Source: Mermis nigrescens (taxonomy: Eukaryota; Nematoda; Enoplea; Mermithida; Mermithidae). From it: a stretch of DNA of 64,000 bases. The stretch is taken from positions 982,334-1,046,333 of the forward strand of contig JAVLUZ010000227.1 of assembly GCA_036768485.1 (NCBI GenBank), written 5' to 3'. Position numbers and translations under genes: made by a program. The stretch's first letter is position 1; each line of letters opens with the position of its first letter. Under the pieces are notes generated by a model. It was given only the letters and a program-made list of their open reading frames with translations, did not search any database and was not told where the DNA came from. Positions 33,101-64,000 of this stretch are shown piece after piece.

Positions 33101-35265
33101 TAAAACAAACAGAAATTTGTCTTATGTGTTTGACTGGGCTACGAACCACACATGGGCGTGGAGGTCTGGACCCAAGTTCCCCCAGAATCTGGCGGACCCC
33201 CAAAAATCGATAGATCCTTAGAACTGAACTTTTGGTGCTATTTTTGGCGATTTTGCCCTATCAGATTCCCCAGAATTTGGCTGCTGCCCATCTATGCTGC
33301 AAACGCAGTCCGTCATAAATTAAATTCTGAATAAAATCTGCAGAGCACTCAGACCGAAACGTTCGAAGATGTTAGTTGCGGTTAGAAGCTTATCGTACAC
33401 AATTTTGTAACGAGGAAAAATTAAAGTTTAGTTGGGCATCCGTGTTCTATTGAATAAGTGCAGTAAGCACAATAAACCACTTAGTTTGTACCTTAGACAG
33501 TAAATTAACGACATTGCTTTGACAGAGCAAAAAATAAGCTTTGCGCGAATCCATAAATTCTCCTTCCAAATATTTTGCCAACGATTCATGTAATAACGAT
33601 TCTGAATTTGCAGATAAGTGCGAAGATTTTAGGCCTAATGCAGCTATCGGTATCCATTCTTCATTAGTGTCATTCGTTTCGCCCTGCATGGGAATAACAT
33701 CGAGCAAAGCGATTTCGTCGTAGTTAAATGGGAAGTTATAAAAATCTGCGGCTCGCTTGAGATCTGCGGAATAACAAAATAGCAAACGACGAATGCGGAA
33801 TAAGATGGAAGATGCTGAAATAATTCATATTTAAAGTCTGTCAAGAATGAAATAAATCGTAACAATGTAATAAAGGTAAAAACAATATTGAAATTTTAAT
33901 TAATAGCCTATGTCAGCTGCATTTTTTACAATAGCATAGCGCTACTTTGACTAATAAATTGGTGCTGACGAACATACGACAAACTGAATAAGATAAATAC
34001 TTATTCGGATTTTCAGACCAGTATAGAGCGGTTTTTATTTTGCGTCATGCAAATGAAAGACCTTTTTGTGCAAACGGAAATTTTCCTCCTCTACACCAGA
34101 CATGCACAGCATGGGAATTCTGGGAGGGGGTGAAATTTCGAAGTGCATTTTTGAGTCCAAAAATAGTGGATACACGCCAAAAACATCGCTTTTTGGCGTT
34201 CCTGACGATGCCCTCTTTCCAGAGCATAAAAACAAAACATTTCTGAAAAAATAAAAAATTGTCGAATAAATTGAACAAAATATAGTTAAAATCACACATG
34301 GGCGTGAGGGGGTCCCTTTCAGAACTTGAAACCCCCCTCCACAGATTACTGTAGACCCCCTACAGAATTATATTTTTAATAATATGTCTGGCAATTTTCG
34401 GCAATTTTTAGCGATTTCACCCCCTTCAAAATTTCTTTGCGGCTCATGTATGATTAAAACATGAGTAAATGGCGCAAAGCGCCGAAAATTTGTCACTTTT
34501 GAGCAAATAGATGGCTGAAAACGCTTCACTTCATCCTCTACCTTTACAATACAAAGATCTGCGTATCTCTGCAAAACGAATTAATTTTTATTTGCACTAA
34601 AACAAATGAAGGTCGTGCGAAATAAAAAAGTTTCAGAATAAAGGAACAAACAAAGTGATAATCAAATTAAAAAATGCCCATTTTCTCTAATAAGAACGAT
34701 GAATTTTTGAATGAAAACTTCAGCTTTAATTCGCCAACCCTGAAAAGGGAAAGCACGTTATCAAGTGAAAAAGTTCGGTAATATTGCCGAAACGAGGACA
34801 TGCTGAAAAGCAAAGAAAAGAAAACGGGAGGTATTTCGCAGGAGACGAAGACCTCCTTTTCCACGAAGCTCGTAACACCGAAACTGCATATATGAATGAC
34901 CGATTTATAAAAATATTGTCAGATTAAAAGAACAGAATATTATTCTTACCATTGTAAGAAACAAGAGCCAAACTATGCACCTTGTTCAATAAATTTTTTA
35001 TTGGAACTCCGGAAGTATCCTTCCGTTCGACCTTGTTGTATCTAATTAGCGGCTGTCTTTCATAAAAGACCGTGAATTTTGCCCGTTTCAATTCGGCTTT
35101 AAATGCCGAATCATTGTTCTGATAAGACTGTAAGGCTCTGAATTTGTTCACTGCATAACTCGAATCGTTAAAATGCCTCGAAGTTTGAACACGTTGAGAT
35201 TTTTCACCGTAAAAGAAATAATACGAAACAGACGGAACCGCCACTGTTCGTTTGTGCAATATCAT
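26922..35265 (-). CDS. NADH-pyrophosphatase-type Nudix hydrolase, six exons
   Basis: Hydrolyses NAD(H)-type dinucleotides, and related enzymes also remove NAD caps from RNA. Coding exons (minus strand): 34950-35265, 33492-33763, 32666-32791, 30877-30994, 28668-28822, 26922-27125. All have GT/AG borders and phases agree, giving 396 residues. Order matches NudC/NUDT12/NUDT13: rudimentary N-terminal Nudix fold (about 30-196), zinc ribbon with C210-x2-C213 and C228-x2-C231, then the Nudix box G273-x5-E279-x7-RE-x2-EE-x-G294-V. The box is GFCETGE split by an intron, then SLEDTVIRESAEEVGV. The NAD-specific SQPWPFPxS motif appears as SRCWPFPQNS (306-315) with one extra residue. ATG 35265 is the only ATG in the frame; MILHKRTVAVPSVSYY is basic and could be a mitochondrial presequence, as in NUDT13. 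No C-terminal SKL. NUDT12 versus NUDT13 orthology is unresolved. Confidence 0.92.
27140..27310. repeat. CATACATGGGC-family MITE copy in the Nudix gene
   Basis: Begins CATACATGGGCAGCCACC and ends near CCCCACGTCCACGTGTG. It starts about 15 bases from the terminal exon's acceptor region. Confidence 0.55.
27311..28154 (-). other. Nudix intron sequence, nothing recognised
   Basis: AT-rich, with open frames on both strands around 27616-27941 that carry no domain. Part of the intron between the last two exons. Confidence 0.45.
28155..28613. repeat. Palindromic pair of MITEs
   Basis: Two copies of the 32061-type family lie head to head: a forward copy from CATACGTGGGCAGCAAG and an inverted copy ending GGTGCCGCCCACCTATG, joined near 28400 at CCCACGCCCAGGTGTGG. 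The whole would fold into one long hairpin. The right edge lies about 55 bases from Nudix exon 5. Confidence 0.7.
28668..28822 (-). CDS. Nudix hydrolase exon 5 (Nudix box second half)
   Basis: Acceptor CGAATAG at its 5' side and donor GTAGGG at its 3' side. Encodes ESLEDTVIRESAEEVGVDV and the WPFPQNS motif. Confidence 0.95.
29050..29295. mobile_element. MITE of the 32061-type family
   Basis: Starts near AAAGGTGGGCGGCACCG and ends near CACGCCCAGGTGTGG, with the family's interior CGAGCACTATCTATTGGCAT. Target duplication not resolved. Confidence 0.6.
29296..30876 (-). other. Nudix intron with one small MITE
   Basis: A 121-bp element at 29486-29606 (CACAGATGAGCGCAGG ... GCTGCCCATCTATG) has flanks gtcatacg and gtcacaca (6 of 8). 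The rest is featureless AT-rich intron. Confidence 0.5.
30877..30994 (-). CDS. Nudix hydrolase exon 4 (Nudix core and box first half)
   Basis: Acceptor TTCTTTAG and donor GTCCGT. Encodes VSPVVITLISDYSNQYVLLI and LPGVFTAVAGFCET plus one base, splicing into the Nudix box glycine. Confidence 0.93.
31361..31806. mobile_element. Short hAT-like MITE (CAGTGTTTTTTTTGTAC) in the Nudix gene
   Basis: Starts CAGTGTTTTTTTTGTACAAG and ends AATACAAAAAAAACCGTG. A perfect 8-bp duplication attgaaac lies at 31353-31360 and 31807-31814. Hairpins at 31572 (GAA loop) and 31663 (GGA loop). Confidence 0.92.
32039..32619. mobile_element. CAGGGCCGTAT-family MITE with nested element
   Basis: Starts CAGGGCCGTCATTCAGGGGG and ends GGATACGGGCCTG. 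The flanks (cataaata, tgtatgca) do not match, so its duplication is lost or the ends are recombinant. It is interrupted by 32061-32308. Confidence 0.65.
32061..32308. mobile_element. 248-bp hAT-like MITE (CACACGTGGGC) nested
   Basis: Starts CACACGTGGGCGTGG and ends GCTGCCAACCTATG, with a perfect 8-bp duplication ccgccgac (32053-32060, 32309-32316). This is the best-defined copy of the family seen at 14898, 28155, 29050 and 63370. Confidence 0.9.
32666..32791 (-). CDS. Nudix hydrolase exon 3 (zinc ribbon)
   Basis: Acceptor TTTTAAG and donor GTATGC. Encodes AKGLLKWSDTFKFCSKC and CPSCKQVYYPT, the four-cysteine zinc ribbon of NADH pyrophosphatases. Its 3' end lies 46 bases from the MITE ending at 32619. 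Confidence 0.95.
33147..33296. mobile_element. 150-bp MITE in the Nudix gene
   Basis: Starts CACACATGGGCGTGGAGG and ends GGCTGCTGCCCATCTATG. Flanks ctacgaac and ctgcaaac match at 6 of 8 bases. Confidence 0.7.
33492..33763 (-). CDS. Nudix hydrolase exon 2 (N-terminal domain)
   Basis: Acceptor TTCCGCAG and donor GTACAA. Encodes the rudimentary Nudix fold, with LKRAADFYNFPFNYDEIALL at its start and NVVNLLSK leading into AKGLLKW of the next exon. Confidence 0.9.
34092..34460. repeat. CAGACATGCACAGCATGG MITE joined to a CATACATGGGC MITE
   Basis: CAGACATGCACAGCATGGGA begins near 34099 and runs to about 34290. A second family copy then starts CACACATGGGCGTGAGG and ends GGCTCATGTATGATT near 34454. 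The first family then resumes with the AAA-loop hairpin at 34471-34483, which suggests nested insertion. Confidence 0.6.
34950..35265 (-). CDS. Nudix hydrolase first coding exon
   Basis: Starts at ATG 35263-35265 and ends at donor GTAAGAAT. Encodes the candidate mitochondrial presequence, KFRALQSYQNNDSAFKAELK and KFTVFYERQPLIRYN, typical of the N-terminal fold. One base carries over, giving GAT (Asp) with exon 2. An unseen 5' exon remains possible through an AG near 35305. Confidence 0.85.
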
Positions 35266-37131
35266 AATGTAGTAATTATCATTCCGATATGCCTCACTCA
35301 CGAAATAACTTACAGCTTTAATTAAATTCACGATCAATACGTAAAAAAGACTGTGTGTCTACGCACAAACATAACTACGAGAACGAGTAGACATAAGACG
35401 TATGTGTGTGGGGCTTTTGGGGTCACAAACCCGAAATCCAGCATGGAGAAAATGGGAAATTTTCTAGAGAAAATGAGACAAAATGAAGATTTTTAATAAG
35501 TTTATCGTGGCAATGAATCTCTAATCCATTTGGCAGCAATGTTCATTGCTATAGCATTAATATACCGGGACTTTGAATGATGAGCTACTTAATATTGAGA
35601 TCGGAGAATTTTTAGGAAGAGAACTTGAGAACGGAACACTTGATCAAATTTAAATGTAACTCGATTATTAGTAAACGCATCTTTTAAGAACAGATATATT
35701 TCTCCATGGTTTTTTGATTAATAAAGACAGATCATATGAAACGAACTATAGCTAGAAATTTCACCAATTAAAACACTTCTCGATTTTTAGAGTAACCCAA
35801 TAGTGACAGCGAGTAATTTTTAAAAATTTGAGACGAGGAAACTCAGGTAGTTTGAACCATACGCTGAAGGGTATGGAAGCCACACTCAATGGAGGTAGGT
35901 TACTAGTGCCAGTCAACCCATACTAACAGAATTTAGATGTCGCGCTTTCACGGGCATGAATTTGCTTTATGGGCTTTCTCAATTTTTAATCGAGAGCCAT
36001 TTTATATTTATGAGCAGGAATTCTCTCACCCAAGATCCTGAGCTATTTCTTTCATACCTAATCTAATCTTACGAGCGAATAAGGTGCATAGCTGCATCAC
36101 ACAGAGACGAGCTGAGGTGCGAAGAATGGCCGGGCTCGAGAAAACTCGCCTATTTCGTTCTCATTATTCTAGCTTCGCTTACAATATTTGATCCAAAAAC
36201 TTCATGATTTGTTGAAACTACGAGTATGTAACCAAATGTTGCAACCTCGAAAAAATAAAATTAATATTCATTAAGGTGCTTCAATTAATCGTTAAGAATA
36301 TCAAGTTATTCAACGGGCTTTTATTTATCGTTTTTAGTCACTATCAATGCTTAAATCACTAAAAGGATAATAAATTCTTACGACGGGGCACACATGGACG
36401 CCGCTAATACGCTATTCATTCCAAATTTTCATTTTGGTCAACTTGTGTATTACATAAAAAATTTTTTTTCGATAAAATTTTATTGCAAACGTATATCGCG
36501 AACATTATTAGGTACTGTACACATATGATATACGAATATATACGCACACATATACATGATCTTTCGACAAGCACAGGATACTTAAAATTTGTTTTCCAAT
36601 TAGACTGGAATGTATCTTAGCACATTACAAAAAAATAAAGTTTAACATTGAGGTAATTAATGTTCTGGCAAGGTGTGAAAATGCCGGATAATTTTAGAGC
36701 TTTCTGTTTAAAAATCCTTCAAAAATCATAGTAATTTTTTACTACTTATGTTCCTAAATTAAAAATGTGCATTAAAAAGAAAGGAAACCTCGTGAATAAA
36801 GTTGACTGTCATTATAGAAATTTATGTTCTATATGCAATGTTTCATATTATCTTTTTAATACCTGAATCTTTCAACACAAAAGTAGGCTTCTTCCCATTC
36901 ATGAAGTCTGCAGGAGATAGAGGGTTAGAGTTAAAACCCTCAGAGTAGTTGTGGACCTACTCACTCCGCAACTGCATAACCCCCGCAGATTTCCAACTCT
37001 TAACTTTTTTTTACGCGACTTCGTGGTTACTATTCCTTAGTATAATAGCATGACTAGGGCCACGTATATGTCGCCCCAATTTAACATGCTCTAACGAAAA
37101 GACCAAGATCGAAAGAACATGTGGAATCAAA
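35266..37131. other. Spacer between the Nudix gene and MFAP1
   Basis: Both genes are on the minus strand and 1.87 kb apart. The stretch should hold the MFAP1 3' UTR and the Nudix promoter. I see no clear poly(A) signal, TATA box or MITE terminus; only A/T-rich sequence. Confidence 0.5.
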
Positions 37132-62148
<25,017 letters not shown>

Positions 62149-63365
62149 CGTAAAAACTCGTGCTGCCTGGTTCGCAGAAATAAGACTAATACATATAAGG
62201 ATATTATGTGGCTAGAAAACAAAGATAAAATTTACAGCGGGCTTTAAAAGCTTATGACCCCAAACATGCACGTTTCGACCAGAAAGTCTTAGAAGAGATA
62301 ACGAGTTATTGTAGAAATAAATAATAAATACTAAATAATGATAAATTTTATGATTTTAAAGAGAGTCATTGTAGAACGTCTAGACAAAACTTCCTAAACT
62401 CCCGGTGACTTAACTTGAAGTCTCATTATTTATAAGCAAAGGCTTAGTTCTAAAGCGATAAGCTTCAGACCTATTTAGGTCGGCATGCTCCCGCTTAGGT
62501 TGACATACAGCTGCTTAGCATTAGCGAGTCGAATAAGCCTGAAAATTTGATTTTCAGCCAGAAATTTCCCAATTTCTTTATCAGTTTTTTTGGAAAAGCG
62601 CCGAAAACGATACATTTGCAACAAAATCCTGAATTATAGAATATAATGTTCGGTTTTCAATAAACTTTGTTCACGCTTTGATTTAAGGCCATGTACAAAA
62701 AGATTTACTTTTAAGCTAAGTTACAGGAACTTTAGAAAATTCTGATTGTACTATTCTCCTTTCTACAATTAGTTTTTATCATTAAAATGTTGTTTTGTAA
62801 ATCGCAATGGAATCAACCGCGCCTTATTCCGCAATAGGTCGTAAATATTTGACAAAAGCTTCTCGGAATAGTGACCTAATTTTAAGTACGAAACTACATA
62901 CATACGTAAATTAAAGTCCCAAACTATTATTATCTTTTTCACAATATGTTCACAATGTGATTTAGAGATAAGAACATAGGACGACATATAAATCTCTAAT
63001 ATAAATCCTAATGAGAAGTAAGAAGAAATCGTTACCTATAAAGTGGAGTAGCCAGTGGGGAAAAGGGGGCAGAATTCCGTACATAGAAAATCTTTGAAAT
63101 TTTCGAGAAATGGAGCTAAGCGGTTGCTCAACGATATCCTGCGATGTTTTTCAGGGAATTATCTCGAAAAAGTAACTTTTTCTAGTTTTGGCGATTATTT
63201 TGACTTACTGGCTAGTGGCTATAAAAAACTACAAAACATATGATGCCATGAGAAGGTTACCTCATTTCTGATCAAAGGAAGATTAAAAGTATGCAGAAAA
63301 TTCGAGCACTTTGTACAGAGTGTTTTTAAAAGCTGCATAGAGCTGACTACAGTCTAAAAGGATTC
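62149..63365. other. Upstream of MFAP1, promoter not resolved
   Basis: Should hold the MFAP1 5' UTR and promoter. No TATA box or recognised factor site stands out. 62250-63365 is AT-rich with no terminus or gene seen. Confidence 0.4.
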
Positions 63366-63650
63366 GCAGCCATAGGTGGTCAGCATCAAAATTCTTAGAG
63401 TATTGGGGTGCAAGATGTTTTAAAGGTCAAAAAAATGGTCTTAAAAATGGTGTTATGGCTAAAACGCCTTTTTAAACGTTTCTCATCGAGCACTATCCAT
63501 TGGCATAAAAAATCGCTGAAAAAAACAACAAAACAAATTTGAAAAATTGAATTCTGGGGGTATTTCGGGTTTTGTGCGGGGAGGGGGGTAATAAGCCTTC
63601 TGGGTGTGCATACCCCCTCTCCCACCCACGCCCACGTTTGTTCCAGCTCG
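63366..63650. mobile_element. MITE of the CACACGTGGGC family
   Basis: Starts near CATAGGTGGTCAGCATC and ends near CCACGCCCACGTTTG, with the family's interior CGAGCACTATCCATTGGCAT. The target duplication is not clear. Confidence 0.65.
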
Positions 63651-64000
63651 TGTTTTAAGGGTTCTTTTAGTCATCCTAACATAAAAACATCAGGGACTTC
63701 CCTTGCTTCGCAGCAATCTATTTTACCTAGTTATCACTGAATTCAAACACCACGATTCGGACAATTTTGTGAAAATTTGAACGTTGTAATCCGAGATAAA
63801 AATGCGTATTTCAGAACATTTGCCGGGGCTTCGTGCGCTTGAGCACGCCACCCCATCACTTTTTCCCGGAAATAAGGTTGACAATATAGACCAGACCCAA
63901 ATTTTTTCACATTTTCCACTTTATTTCCACATTTTCCACTTTTTTCCACATTCTTTCGAAGGTCTAAAATCGTTCAAAAAAAGGGAAGTGGTTGATACGC
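63651..64000. other. Non-coding end of window
   Basis: A short T/C-rich direct repeat (CACATTTTCCACTTT, three times at 63909-63955) is the only feature noted. Confidence 0.45.

Overview
The window is AT-rich, repeat-dense animal nuclear DNA. It carries three split genes with GT-AG introns, including a metazoan-type MFAP1, and AT-rich introns full of short DNA transposons. An invertebrate, most likely an ecdysozoan, fits best. A nematode is my guess from the small heat-shock protein and the terse TTTTAG/TTTCAG acceptors, but I cannot prove it from this sequence. Coding sequence is only about 3 kb of the 64 kb.

Layout: 1-6100 holds nested non-autonomous transposons and no recognisable host gene. 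A promoter at about 6224-6335 (two perfect TGACGTCA sites, heat-shock-type TTC array, TATATATA) precedes a plus-strand small heat-shock protein gene (exons 6542-6561, 12406-12633, 14100-14343). Its 5.8-kb first intron contains several MITEs and a dead mariner. From 16904 to 24697 a hAT-like MITE is split by a 7.2-kb LTR retrotransposon with minus-strand gag remnants and no visible pol. A minus-strand NADH-pyrophosphatase-type Nudix hydrolase follows (six coding exons, 26922-35265). A minus-strand MFAP1 spliceosomal gene comes next (eleven coding exons spread over 25 kb, 37132-62148). The rest is mostly transposon-filled intron.

The repeats dominate. At least eight families of short elements end in CAG...CTG or CATAC...GTATG-like inverted termini and sit between 8-bp target duplications, many of them perfect. 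This is the hAT superfamily signature. Others look pogo/Tigger-like (TA duplication) and piggyBac-like (TTAA). Many of the hAT-like families, despite different termini, share one internal module: a perfect GGCGC-NNN-GCGCC hairpin, usually with a GAA loop, followed by GAAAAttt. The loop varies while the stem is kept.

The three genes belong to general cell biology (protein folding, NAD metabolism, splicing). I see no sign that they work as a pathway.
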